Of a stretch of 64,000 nucleotides of DNA, positions 36,301 through 47,212 are shown piece after piece. How positions within the stretch are numbered: the stretch's first letter is position 1; each line of letters starts with the position of its first letter. The DNA comes from Thozetella sp. PMI_491 (taxonomy: Eukaryota > Ascomycota > Sordariomycetes > Chaetosphaeriales > Chaetosphaeriaceae). The position numbers and the translations under genes are program-made. The notes under the pieces are model-generated. The model saw only the letters and a list, made by a program, of their open reading frames with translations. It was not told the origin of the DNA and made no database searches. The stretch covers positions 591,523 to 655,522 of the forward strand of contig MU270041.1 of assembly GCA_021432635.1 (NCBI GenBank), in the 5' to 3' direction.

Positions 36301-36923
36301 AGGATCCGGGGGGGATGACCATCACGGGAATCAAGACGGGTTCTTGGTTCGGGAAGAACACACAGCCTAGCTCTGCCAAATCTTCCGTCCCGTCGAATGG
36401 CGAGCAACCCCCTACGGATGGTGCTTACAAGCCGAAGTTTAGTTTCAGCAATCTTTTGGCAAGCGGCACCCTCACGACAGATACGGCAGCCCTGAAACCC
36501 GGTGTGGGGCCGCCTCTGTTTACGCCCGTCCCGGCTGCCGGCGGCGCTGCTCCTAATTTTCCGCCGACCGCACTGCCGGGCAGCTACACGGCCGAACTGA
36601 GCTTGGCGGAACTGGGAGACGACTTTTTCACACCCGCGATGGAGGAGGATGGATGGGACGAGTTCGAGGAGATGCAGTTCGAGCAGATGCACCAGCTCGA
36701 TCAGCCGAACCGAGCCGTGCCGGACATGAGAGCACGAACTGAGGGCGAAGATGATTATATCTGGGGAGACGTCATCCGCATGCACTTCAAGGCCAAGGCC
36801 AAGAAGATCCTCGAGACAGCGGCCGAGTGGCGCACGACGGGCAAGGGCAAGCGGCCAGAGGACCCGATTGTGCGACAGCTCCAGGAGGCCATGGCCAAGC
36901 ATGGCTTCTTGAGTGATTCGTAG
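33396..36923 (+). CDS. Very large UBE2O-like ubiquitin-conjugating enzyme with N-terminal cysteine cluster
   Basis: Predicted class IV E2 enzyme, which takes activated ubiquitin on a cysteine and may act as E2/E3 hybrid. Exons 33396-33705, 33848-35788, 35849-35932 and 35995-36923 give 1087 residues. The N-terminal 190 residues are disordered. A probable zinc site follows: C199xxC202, C233xxC236 and C241xxC244, in KKCSKCRTK and QCKKCKGWICMGC. The UBC fold spans about 664-850: SRLDVMKVLITGPEGTPYENG, FPNQPPRMQFRT, then [20 protein letters not shown] with the predicted active-site C752 just after intron 2, and NDKPWYNEPGRE. This arrangement (RFNPN.....[11 protein letters not shown]) matches the UBE2O/BIRC6 class. 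The C-terminal 200 residues are low complexity and then acidic (WDEFEEMQFEQM). Introns are canonical. Confidence 0.9.
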
Positions 36924-37663
36924 CGAAGATATCGGCAGACATCACACGTGAGTGCGTAAGAGTGGTGCACGAGGGGATTATAGTTTCGGTCTGGAACAGG
37001 ACCCATTTTGGACGGATTTGAGGAGAAAGCGAGCGTAACAACAGGACACAATCCGCGAATCCGCGGAAGTAGCTATGACCACGAGAGCGACGGCCGACAG
37101 TCACATTATGTAAATCTAATGCTTATCTGCAAGCCCCATCCTTGGGAAAGTGCAGTATCCGATGCCCTCGGTGTGGTGTCTAGGTGGTGAGGCACCTGTG
37201 GTGTCTTTGACTCAGAAGGCCGCGTTCCGGAGTCCTGGTGGCTCCCGAGTTGTACCCGGAGGCGCGAGTTAGTATACTATGCGTTTGCAGACTACGAAAT
37301 TCCTTGCGCCGCGCAGATGTTGCACTATAGCAAGAGGGGGTATCTTGAGGTGTTGTACAACGTCTCACTAAGGAGGAACTAATATTGATCCTATGGACGA
37401 GCGAGCGCCAGCACGGCAGCACGCTAAAAGCTATAGGCTATGGATCAAGGCAAGCAACAGCTGGCCTCCGGCCGCAGCCGCTCCGGACTTCTCTAGAATA
37501 TAGCCAGTGAATGCTCATGTGCCGTTGCGCGCTAGGGGCGCGGCCGGACCCAGTATGGCATAAGCGACGCCGTTTGGGAGGAGCCGCCACACTTGAGCAG
37601 AATAGTGCCGACAGACCGATCATAGGGTCATGGCCTGGAGGTCATGATCGCGCTCGCAATCGC
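36924..37663. other. Convergent intergenic spacer (E2 / cyclin H)
   Basis: About 740 bases between two 3' ends. No gene, repeat or RNA recognised. Confidence 0.4.
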
Positions 37664-39069
37664 TCAGCCTAGCGGGCCGCCAAACGGATCGTCTGGCTCT
37701 TTACTGACCTTGCGCCTCTTAGCATCGCGCATCTCAACATCTCCAAACACGGCCGCATCGTCGTCGGCGCCACCATCCCTGTCCTCTGAGTCTGCCCGCC
37801 GGGTAGCTTGCTCCCTGCGTGCCCGCTGCAGCGCCACCAGGTCCGAGCGGTCGGGGTCTCGACACTTCTTCAGCTTGATGTTAAGCTTCTTAATCTGCTT
37901 CCTGAGCTCCTTGTCCTGGTTGGGAATGAGTAAGCGTGATGGCCTGGAGAGTGGATAAGAAGGCAACAGGGGATGCCAGGAGTTCACCATACCTCATACC
38001 AATAAGTCCTGCGCTCCGGGGGCTCTTTAGCGAGCATCTCTCGGCACGCCTCGATGGTCTCCATGACACGATCTCGGACCTGTGCACTCACAGCGCGGAG
38101 CTTCTCTTCGGCTGCCTGGTTCTTGCGGTTCTCGTTAGCGCCGGCAGCGGCGGGTGCGTCCGCATGGCGAAAGGTTTCGCTGAGCAGGCGCTCAACCAGC
38201 TCGTGATCCACTAGAGACAGCGCAGCAAGCATGATCTGGCTGGGAGTGTAGTGGAAGTAGGCATCGGTCATGAGGGGGCTAAACTTGAGGATGTCGCGGG
38301 CGCGGTAGTGTGCGTCAGCGATTCTCTTACTCTGTAGGGCGGCAGCCGTCAGTAGGGGATTCGGCGAGGATGTAGCAAGTGCCTCGAGAAAATATCACTT
38401 ACGTCTATGTCACCGAGCCTCTTCAGCTCCATGATGGCGCCGTCGAGGGGCCGGAACGAGTGGTGGACGTCGAACGCGAATCGAATGCCCTGGCACAGCA
38501 GGAACTCGCCGGCGAGGATAGTCTCGCCCTTGGCGGCATACTGCTCAGCAAACCTAGAGGCGGGCCATGTTAGCAGTGGCAGCCCACAAGGAAGGGTACC
38601 TCAGGATACCGGTGACCCACTTGTCTACGTTGAGAAAGTGCCCCTCCACTTTGTTGGCGAAGAAAAGGGCGACCAGGACCATGTCGCGCGGGGGGTACGT
38701 CATGATGCTGTTGGTAATGTAGAACCTGCGCAAGAACACGGCGGCGGTCGACTTGACTTCGGTCAAGTGATTGCCAAAGTCGCCGGCCCGCAGGAGCTCG
38801 TTGGTGTTGTAGCGCAACAGCAGGTCCTCCTCGGCGGGTGTCAGGAAGTCCGGGGCCGAGGGGGTGGACAGTGCACCGTCGGGATCGGGCGTGTTCGCAT
38901 TCGAGGTCGGGGCTGAGTTGTTGCTGGGCGGGTTGGACGCCAGCCGATCCGCGATGTTCCGCCGCGCGAGCTCGTTGGTCTTGTCGCGCATCGAGGCGAG
39001 CCGGGACGGCGAGAACGACCACAGCCGGTACTGCGTGGATTGTCGGTACCGCGCATCTTCGGTCGCCAT
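37664..39069 (-). CDS. ccl1: Cyclin H homologue Ccl1, TFIIH/CAK subunit
   Basis: Cyclin partner of the Kin28/CDK7 kinase in TFIIH, acting in the nucleus on the RNA polymerase II C-terminal domain. Exons 39069-38600, 38553-38403, 38331-37993 and 37915-37664 give 403 residues; introns are 46, 71 and 77 nt. The N-terminus has SSTQYRLWSFSP-type sequence (STQYRLWSFSPSRLASMR), diagnostic of cyclin H. The first cyclin fold includes FLRRFYITNSIMTYPPRDM and ALFFANKVEGHF; the second begins in exon 2 with EFLLCQGIRFAFDVHHSF and DGAIMELKRLGD. The last helix KELRKQIKKLNIKLKKCRDP is basic and coiled. The C-terminus ends in DDPFGGPLG, a conserved fungal tail. It is essential in yeast. Start at 39069 is a good ATG right before the conserved block. 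Confidence 0.92.
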
Positions 39070-40250
39070 GGCGGGCAGGCAGGCAGGGCGGGCTTCTTCG
39101 CGATTGGGTGGAAAGGCGGAGAGACGTCACAAAGGGGCGGTTCGAAGTGACGGCGGGCGGCGACAGCGTCGTCAAACGCAAGCAGGCCTCATGCTTTGAG
39201 GAAGAGGGGACCGGGGCGCCTGCGAAAAAAAAATGCAACGATCGCGCAGTCCCGCACAGCCGTGCTTCAACAGCTAAGCAAAGCAAAGCCGGAGGGAGCT
39301 ATCGCCAAGGATCTGTTCCTAGGGGAATAGGGCGACGAGGTTCACGTTCGGGGCGTCTTTGGCGGAGTGATTGTGCTGCGAGGCAAGCTCAAGGCAAGCT
39401 CCAAATCGAGTAGATCTAAAGTGGCACCCTGCCTGGGGTACCTCAGCCTCGTAGCTCATGCAGGGATGTGTCAGCGGCAGCAACCAGCAACGAACCACGA
39501 GCACGAGCAACGGAGCAGCCACATGTGGGTCCAGCTGGTAAACATTTGCCCCCTTTTTGGGTCGAGGAACTCTGTGTACGGCCCTCTTCCTAACTACCGT
39601 TTAAACAAACCTTGACTAAGTAGTAAAGCTTGATTAGGAAATATGTATATTTAATATGTCAATTAAATCGTCTCAGCAAGCTACAGTCGACTTGCAACCC
39701 TAGATCATCGGAGATCGGTTCACCATGCTCAGTTGTCGCGCTGAGTTGCCCTACTGAATCGAACTTCTCTTACAGCTACGGGTGTAAACACTGTTCTGCT
39801 TCGATCGGGTGTTTGGCCGAAGCTACTACGATGGAACACGAGGAGCCCGTGTATAGGGACGATAGCCACTGATGTGGATCATGCCGGCGCATGGGTCACG
39901 GCCGATTGGCAGCTCGACAATGCACAGTGGGAAGAAGAGCAAGACATCAGGCGACCTGGGAATCTTGGCAATGAAATATGTGGCATTAGTACCGCCCGGC
40001 CGTGCTGGCGGGACATCTAACCATCGCGCTCGACTTTTGGAACGACATGCCCGGAACCAGTCCGCTGCACAACAGATGCGTGCATACGCCGATAGAGAAA
40101 ACGCCTTGGACGCCGCCAGCCGTACGAATCGTATCGTGACCATATCTATGTAGAACCCAGCGCGAGACCCATCCCAGAAATTCCTAAAGAGACCCATGCC
40201 CGAAACAGGTCCATATCATCGCAAAAAGTTTGACCGCAGGCATCCGCCAC
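39070..40250. other. Intergenic region between cyclin H and BAR genes
   Basis: About 1.2 kb holding the cyclin H promoter at its left end and the BAR gene 3' end at its right. No further gene recognised; 39600-39680 is AT-rich. Confidence 0.4.
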
Positions 40251-41728
40251 CTAGTAAAGGGCCTCCCTCTTGGCGGGAACGGGAGGCGGTGGCTTTTTGG
40301 ATCGGCTCGGAGGCGGCGGCGGCGGCGCTTTCCTCGCACCTTGTGCCGGGGCAGCTCCGTTGTTGCTAATCATGATGTTGCTCGTGCTCCGGCTCAGGCT
40401 CCCGAAGCTCGTTGCTGGGCTTGCTGACCTCTCACCGTACTCGGGGCTGCCGCTGCCGCTAGCGGTATCGTACTCAGCCTCCCCAAACACATCGTCCCGA
40501 GCAGTGTGGATCCTGCTGACAGGACGCAGCTGCCCACGGAGGGTACCGACATTGGGCGCGTTCTGAGCCCCGTTGTAGCTGTGCATTGAGCCCGGAGTGG
40601 TGGTCCCAGATACACGGCCGTTGCGGTCGGTCGCGCTGTGGACGGTGTTGGCGCGGCTAAGGGCCGGGCGGACGGGCATGTCTGGTGGGTCGCGGATGGC
40701 CATGCTGGGGGTGCGGATCGAGTTGCTGCGGATGGCCATGCGGACGGGCGGGGCTTCGGGCTCGTACTGCTCGGCCTCATAGGCATTGTGGCTGTTGGTG
40801 CGGCTCAGGCGATCAGTGAAGCTGCGGGTCGTGTTGGACCTGCTGCGGGCAGGAGGACGGGAATTGTACCCGCTGGCGGCACCGGATACGGACCAGTTCT
40901 GCCGCACTCGGCGAAGCTCCTCGGCGCAACGCTCGTGGTATTCCAACTCGGCATCCAGGAAGTGCGTGAGGTCTCGCACCGTGTCGACCTCGGCGTCCTT
41001 GATGTCTTGCATGCGGCGGAGGACGTCCTCAGATGACTCTTCGTACTTGGCCTTGGCTGTACGGAGCTCCTCTTCTATACGGAAATCGTCCCTCTTGGCC
41101 TTCTGTAGCTTGGTGATGCTGGCATCGTACGCCAGGCGGCGGTTTTCGAGCTTCTTGCGTGATGCCTGTACAACGAGGGCATGTGTCAGTGGCGGGATCT
41201 AGTCCAATGTCAAGCAGAGGGACGAGTGCGACGAACCTGGTACTCCTTCATCATGGCCAGGGACCTCTCGAGGGACTCGAGCCAGGTGGTGGTGGCATCG
41301 GCCACATACGTCTCCTGGATGGCCGACAACCTCTCGTTCGCCTGTCCCATGGCGATCAGGGAATTTCCGAACTCCGAATCGGATTCGAAGTCCTCGCCGT
41401 GGCTGGTCATAGTGCGACCCAGATAGTGTACTGGAAGCCCCTTCTCCTTGTCTTCGAAAACCTCACCTCGACGACCGACCCATTTGACGTAGGCGTTCAT
41501 GGACTTATGCAGCCGGTCCATGCCTGCCGGAAACATATAGGTAGTTAGCAAAGGCGGCTGCTGCAGCGGGCCGCTGGCCGCACAGGGTGGGTGTCACGAA
41601 CCGTCATGACGCAGTGCCATCTCAGTCTCGAGCATCTTGAAGTCGTCCGTCATGGCCGTCTTGGCCTCGGCGCCCATCTTCTCGCCCGCCCATTGGAAGG
41701 CACGGTCGATCTTCTTGGTGAAATTCAT
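40251..41728 (-). CDS. BAR-domain protein with proline-rich C-terminus
   Basis: Membrane-curvature protein of the BAR family, probably acting in endocytosis or cortical membrane traffic. Three exons, 41728-41602, 41523-41237 and 41165-40251, give 442 residues. It starts MNFTKKIDRAFQWAGEKMG, an amphipathic N-terminal helix of N-BAR type, then a helical domain to about 250 (DGMDRLHKSMNAYVKW, VHYLGRTMTSHGEDF, FLDAELEYHERCAEELRRV). The remaining part is disordered, Ser/Arg-rich with repeated RSNSIRT-like phosphosite candidates, and ends in PPPPPPSRSKKPPPPVPAK, a likely SH3 ligand. No SH3 domain of its own is seen. Both introns have the unusual donor GTTCGT. A second BAR gene (Rvs161/Hob3) lies 3.7 kb away on the same strand. 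It is not a copy of that gene. Confidence 0.88.
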
Positions 41729-44700
41729 GTTGAGAGGGATGTTGTAGCGGGAGGTCTCTGTCACAGCGGTGCTCGTCTAGGATGGCGCGCGAGCTTCAAT
41801 TGCGCTTGTGCACGCAGCAGATTGTATGTGAAGTCGTGTGTAGTTGGGCCTTTAACAAGCCAGATTGTGCATGTGTCCAACAGCGGGAACAAACAGCGAG
41901 AGGATGCTCCAGGTACGAGGTATCGAAGAGGCACAGGAGCAGGCCACGGTATACCAGAGTAGAAGCGAAAGGATGGGAGGAGGCGGAGGAGGGTGGCAGA
42001 CTATAACTCTATATTGGAAAACCCAAGGAAGGCCGTGTGGGGGGAGAGGGGAGGAAGGGATAAGGGGTGGCAATAATATTGTTGGGAATGAATCTCGGTT
42101 GGATAGGATATTGTCCCGATGAATTGGATCCTTATCGCACGCGGCCGAAGATGGACCTTGCAGGGCTGTTACAACGCTTGCAGAATACTGCAGGCGCTAA
42201 TGTGTGCGACAGCGCCGATCGAGCTGCTAAACAGGACACTGCAGGGCGGGGTAGCCACGCTGCCCGGGCCACGGTGTCGACACGGGTAGGTGAATCCGAT
42301 GCGGGAAGGTGCCAGAGGCGGCCAGGGGGGGGGCGCCGAGAAAGCAGGGCCTAGGCCCAAATGCGCGCCGGGTGGGTGGGCGTAGTAGGCAAGTGGGCGT
42401 GGAGGCAACGAGAGAAAAAAAAAAAAAAAAAAATTGGGGGGGATGGGGGTGGGGAAGGACCGAGTGGAGGGGAGGCAGGGAGGGTAGGGAGTGTGGGTGG
42501 GCGCCGGAAAGCCACGAATGGTCGCAAGCGTCAGTCCACTGGTCGTTCGGTTAGTCAATAGTAGATTACTATATTCAGGGTGCAGGGCCGAAGGGCGAGC
42601 CGGCGCGCAGGACCAATGTAGAAAGATGAGGGGGGGATGCAGAGTCGAGAGGCCAAGAGACTGCTGCACAGATAGCAAAAAGGCAAAAAAGCGGAAACTA
42701 AGGTCAGAGAGGGGCCAAAGGGCAGGTGAAGAAGTGCGAGAGAACCGGAGAAGGAGCCAAGAAACGCGCGCGCTCCAAGGTGAAGTGCCGTTTGACGGCC
42801 TGATATATCTCTGACACGCGAGTGCCCAGCACATCCGCCACTACAGGACTGTCAGGCCCATAGGCTTAACTGGAATTGATGTCTGGGGATCGCAATGACC
42901 TCTCCTCTCCACCCTTTGACGGTCGGCGCCAAACCTTGGCGACTTGGCACCGATGTTGGCGGGCATGGGCCAGTCGATCCGGCGGGGCTCCCGACGGTCC
43001 AGACACTGCTGCAGCTTCCATCGCGCCCATCAGCCCAACCCTGGCTTGCCTGGGTCGATGCCGGAGCACAGTAGCCTCGCAGAAAAAGGGGGGGGGAGTA
43101 AGGTAAGCCGTAGCAGCCATAAAGCGCGATACGAGCGGCCAGCGGCAACGGGCGGGCAGGCTGTGTCCCGCGCGCAGTTGGCTCTCGGCCAGTTGCGGCG
43201 GAAGGAGCGCCAGCACCCTACGTGCATACCTACCTTCTCCGGCGGTAGTGCCTACCCCCTGCGCCAACCGCCAACGAATCGACTGGATCGCAGCCTTTCT
43301 AGACGGCCATGCAGTCGTCTCTCTCTCTTTTCTGGGGGGGCTACTTGTTCCCTCTTCTTCCCTCATTGTCTCTAGCGGAAATCGCCCCTGATGCGGCTTC
43401 CGCTACCGCCGCCCTTTTCTTGGGCTCGCCCCCCGTGTCTGAGGAGGAGCTCCAAGGTGGCGCAGTGGCTTCCGCGTCACTTTGGAGACGAGATGCGCCA
43501 GTCTCATGAAGTTCAGGACAGGCCCACCGCCCAGGGACATGCACCCATTCTTAGCCCATGTCCGCGGCCTTTGCTCCTACTGGGTTTAGTCTGCGATACA
43601 AAGTCCCAGACGACGGTGGTCCCTCGGACTGTACTTCGTAAGCCGAGAAGGCTCCCCCCTCCAACCCCTCCAAGAGATAGAAAAATAAAACAGCGGCCGA
43701 ACGAGCGAAGTACGCATTGCTTCGCCGGGAGCTTCGGGAGGCTAAGTGGCCACCGCTCTCCAGTCAAAACTCGGGTTCGTCGAGCTTGGGAGGCCGCTTA
43801 GGCTCATGTTGGTAACTTCAGGCTTGCCCCAGGGCGTGCATAGCCTGAAGGGGGCGTGTTTCTCGAAGATGTGGCCCAGGTTTCCTGACGCCGGAATGCA
43901 GGACCGCCTGAGCAGCCGGCTGTTGGGGGAGATCTGCTGCAGGCCTACGGCACACCCTGTTCTGGCTTCCTGCCCCCACACCCCTTGTCTTGTTCGTTCT
44001 GGACGCCCCCCAAACACGCGCTGGGTTTTGCCTGCTATCGCCTGTTTCACCCTTGGAACCTCGCGGCCAATCGTCGGCGTGGCGGCTCCCAGGTCGCACC
44101 TCGCCCGGGGCCAATCTTTATCCAGCTACCAGCCCAGTCCTAGGGAGGCGCTGCCCATTTGGGAGGGATCTGGAGACTTTCGACAGCCTTCATTCTCCAG
44201 TGCCGTGAGTGATACGTACATCACGCAACAGCCTACGTCACGCCTCGTCGTTGTCGAGGCCGTGCTGTGCTGGCATGGATCCTCGGAATCTTGTGCGCAT
44301 CGCCGTTGCCAACCGCGGACAGCTCCGTTCGCCACGGGCCCGTTCCATGCCACCCGATGTATGCATCATCTCCTGTCCCGTGCATGACCAAGAGTGCGAG
44401 ACTGCTTGGGAGCAGTGCTTGTTGCTTAGAGACCGCTGCCGGGGGGCAGCGAGCCAAGAATAGCCAAGTGTTTTTTTGTTCCCTTGGCGGGCACTTCAGT
44501 CCTGTCGCGAGACCTGGCCGTCTCGGGACGCCTGGGGGGTCTCCGTGCTTCTTTGGCGGATCCTGGCCCTCCGGCAGCACTGCCACAGAGCCCGGGTTTC
44601 AGCCGTCGATCTCGTGTCTCCGGCCGTGGACGGAGCGCCAAGACGCGCAATTCCTGGATTCCACTGCCGTGCCGGCCCCGGCCTCCCTCGGTAGAGGGGC

Positions 44701-45406
44701 TACGACGCTTAGGGGTTGGGAAGAGCTGGGGTGGGCACCAGCGTAGCGTCCCCGCCTATTCCTGCTGCCCGCTGTCCACGGAAGCAATGATGGTGGCGGG
44801 TGCAGGGCTGGCTACTGCTCGCTATCCCCATCTGGGACTTCAAATAAGCCAGGGTCGGCAGTAGCTGCGCCCGTCCCCTCAGCATCGTTCGGTTACGAAT
44901 AAGGTAAGCCTGCCTCTACGAACACGACTGTGCCTGCAATCACACCATAGCAATGCGGCCAGCGTATAAAAGGATTGGGACTAGGACCACAATATCCTGT
45001 GGGAACGAGCGAGTAATTTCCTACCTTGGTTGAGCATAACAAGGCAAGCTGGCGGCGTCTCCAGGAATTAATGCAACATTGTTAAAGCATATCAACAAAA
45101 GAGTAAGCACGAGTCCGACCCAGGCCCGCCGCTTGTTGCTTTCTAGATTCCTTCCATGAACCCCCGAATCGCCTGGGAAACCACGATAACCCCGAGACCG
45201 CGGACTACTTCGACCGTGGCCTCGGCACGTCGGGCCCCCGACAGGGAAAAAAAGCCCTAGATGTGATCATGTCACTCGTGCCCCTTTGCCTTTATTCCGT
45301 AATACGCCATCCCAGGAACGAACCCTCCATGATGCACACAACCCACATCCCACTTCCCACCGCCTACTTCCCAGTTCTTTGCCTCAACCCGTCGTTGGTC
45401 GGTTTC
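41729..45406. other. Long intergenic region between the two BAR genes
   Basis: About 3.7 kb. The left end is the promoter and leader of the BAR gene; the right end is the 3' side of the Rvs161/Hob3 gene. A 19-A homopolymer at 42415-42433 is followed by a G-rich stretch. The longest frame, 43746-44387 (plus, 213 codons), has no motif and is overlapped by opposing frames. No gene called; a noncoding transcript cannot be excluded. Confidence 0.4.
42415..42433. repeat. Poly(A) homopolymer next to G-rich tract
   Basis: Nineteen consecutive A residues are followed by TTGGGGGGGATGGGGGTGGG. It lies about 690 bases upstream of the BAR gene start; on that gene's coding strand it reads as a T-run, preceded by a C-rich stretch, a common element of fungal promoters. 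It could also be the trace of a retroposed poly(A) tail, but no attached body was recognised. Confidence 0.6.
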
Positions 45407-46567
45407 TTATACAGTGCCGCTAATGCTCAGTTCTCTTATCTCCTGCAGCACCTGCTCTACCCGGCTGTCTAGCTGGCCCTGTGCATACTGCTCTCTTGTG
45501 TCAGCATCTAGGTATTGCTGGACCTGGGCCATGCGGCTGTAGGCCTCTGCGCAGAATCGCAACTGGATCTTGACTAGCGCCTCGAACGAGGGATCCAGAT
45601 AGGGGACACGGAGGTCAATGAGCTGGGGCAGTTCCGAGCACAGCTGCTCGTTGAGTTGCTCATAGGCTGCCTTAGCCATGTCCATCTCCTTCTCGGCACG
45701 CGGCAGCTTGGTGACGTCCTTATCCGGCTTCTCCACCAACTTCTTGACCTTGGCCCGGAGAGCGTCATAGTCGAGGAGCTTGTGGCCACGCTTCTTGATA
45801 CCTGTAGTCTAGGTCAGCGAGAACTCGGAGCTCTTGAGGAATCTCTCGAGCAGGCGCTCGGGAGCGGGGTCGACCGACATTCGTTCACATCTGGGAAGTA
45901 GGCACAAAATCTGGAGATGGGCTCGAGAACGGTGGTGCGGTAAGGCCCGTCCAGCGCCTTGATGGTCTCGGCATCGAGGTCCTCGACCGCCTGCTTGTAG
46001 CTCCTGCTCACGCCATCCTTGGCGCCAGCATCGCCGTAGAAGGCATCAATCGTCTCCGCGATCCGCATCTGCGATGCCGTCATGGCTACAAGCGACCCGT
46101 CAGTCTCAGTCCTTACTCGCGTGTTCTACGTGCAGTAGGGTGGGGAGTGTTGCCTCGTAGAGAATCTAGATATCCCTTCGCTTCCTTCTGCAGCCGCAAG
46201 GACGCGGCTTCCATTGTCCTGAAGCGTCTGTGACCCGTATTTCCGTGATTAGCAGAATGCCGGTATGGCGCAGGCGTGTGGAGCGTGGCATACCGCTCTT
46301 CTACCTCGTAGTCTCTGTCGTTGGTCTTCTCGACGTGACCTGTCCACGGGTACCGTCAGCGGGGTGGCGCGGGCATCGGAGGGCTCTTCGGTCCCACGAA
46401 CCCGTTTTCATCATAACCTGCGTCGTCGCGCGGTTGACATTCTTCTTGAATCCTGGGATTGCCGGTCAGCAGCGAGTCCAGAGCCGGCACGCCATGGATG
46501 GCTTTCGCCATAGACTCTGCGTTCTCCGCGCGGGGCGCGGGAGGGGAGGCGTACCGGCCCACGACAT
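45407..46567 (-). CDS. hob3: Rvs161/Hob3-type BAR protein (amphiphysin-like), six exons
   Basis: Cytosolic BAR-domain dimer partner that bends membrane in endocytosis and cell polarity; Rvs161 in budding yeast, Hob3 in fission yeast. Six exons: 46567-46555, 46452-46402, 46339-46294, 46227-46154, 46085-45879 and 45801-45407, giving 261 residues (yeast about 265). The protein begins MSWAGFKKNVNRATTQVMMK and continues TGHVEKTNDRDYEVEERRF, FRTMEAASLRLQKEAKGYLD, SLRAMTASQMRIAE, then LDGPYRTTVLEPISRFCAYF and LRVPYLDPSFEALVKIQLRF, co-linear with the family from first to last residue. The first exon is just 13 nt. The fourth intron (46153-46086) has a GC donor (G|GCAACA) and the second has GTTCGT; both are forced by frame and homology. 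Confidence 0.93.
46086..46153 (-). other. GC-AG intron in the Rvs161/Hob3 gene
   Basis: The donor is CTACGAG|GCAACA and the acceptor CTTGTAG|CC. Joining restores YLDSLRAMTASQ, which matches the family exactly and keeps the frame. No GT donor nearby yields an in-frame, homologous product. The intron is 68 nt, in the normal size range. Confidence 0.8.
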
Positions 46568-47212
46568 GATGGGCAGCTCGTCGTCGAAAGATTCAGCTAT
46601 AGAGTATTCCTAGCAGTCGGCGGGGGTGCGACTCTTGCGCGCGCAATACGGCTCCCGGAGTCTGGGGGATGCTGGGTCGGGAGTGTTGTCGAATGACGTT
46701 GCCAATTGCCCTCAAAGATTCGCGGGAGGCGGGCACGACGGGTCGGATGAAAGCTGGGTGTCAGTGACGGAAGTTGGTTGTGGCGGTGCGGCCATTTGGA
46801 GCCTGACGAACGAGTCACGTAGGGAAACGACGTCAGCATTGCGACAAGCCACACGCTAAACCCGTTAGCCTCAGCCTTGGATCTGCAAAACGGGTCCGAC
46901 CCAGTACCCGACCCACATTTCAATGTGACCGTCGCGGAGGTGATCATTTTCTATGTCATTTTCTATGCATGCGAAGCCATGACAGTCTCGAACATGCAGC
47001 CTTGAACACACCAAATCGAGCCCACTTTACCCAGTGACCGCGGAGGAAGGGAAGCGAAGGCTGTTGTTGGACGGTATCCACCGGCGTTGCAGAAAATCAC
47101 ATTTGCCGGCCCGCGACACGAAACCAGCCTCCGCGCGCGCGACGGCTTGCGACAGGAGCCGGGCAGTCGCTGGGGCCAGCCTTATCGGCGTCGCTGTTGA
47201 ACCGCTCGAGCC
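46568..47212. promoter_or_regulatory. Divergent promoter region, hob3 / pth1
   Basis: About 645 bases between two start codons on opposite strands, presumably a shared two-way promoter. No specific factor site is convincing. Confidence 0.4.

Noticed and set aside
35976-36902. 308-codon minus-strand frame
   Set aside because: Antisense of the last exon of the E2 gene; Arg/Leu-rich shadow with no family features.
43746-44387. 213-codon plus-strand frame in the BAR-BAR gap
   Set aside because: No recognisable domain, many rare residues such as Cys/His clusters without pattern, and opposing frames of similar length; not called as a gene.
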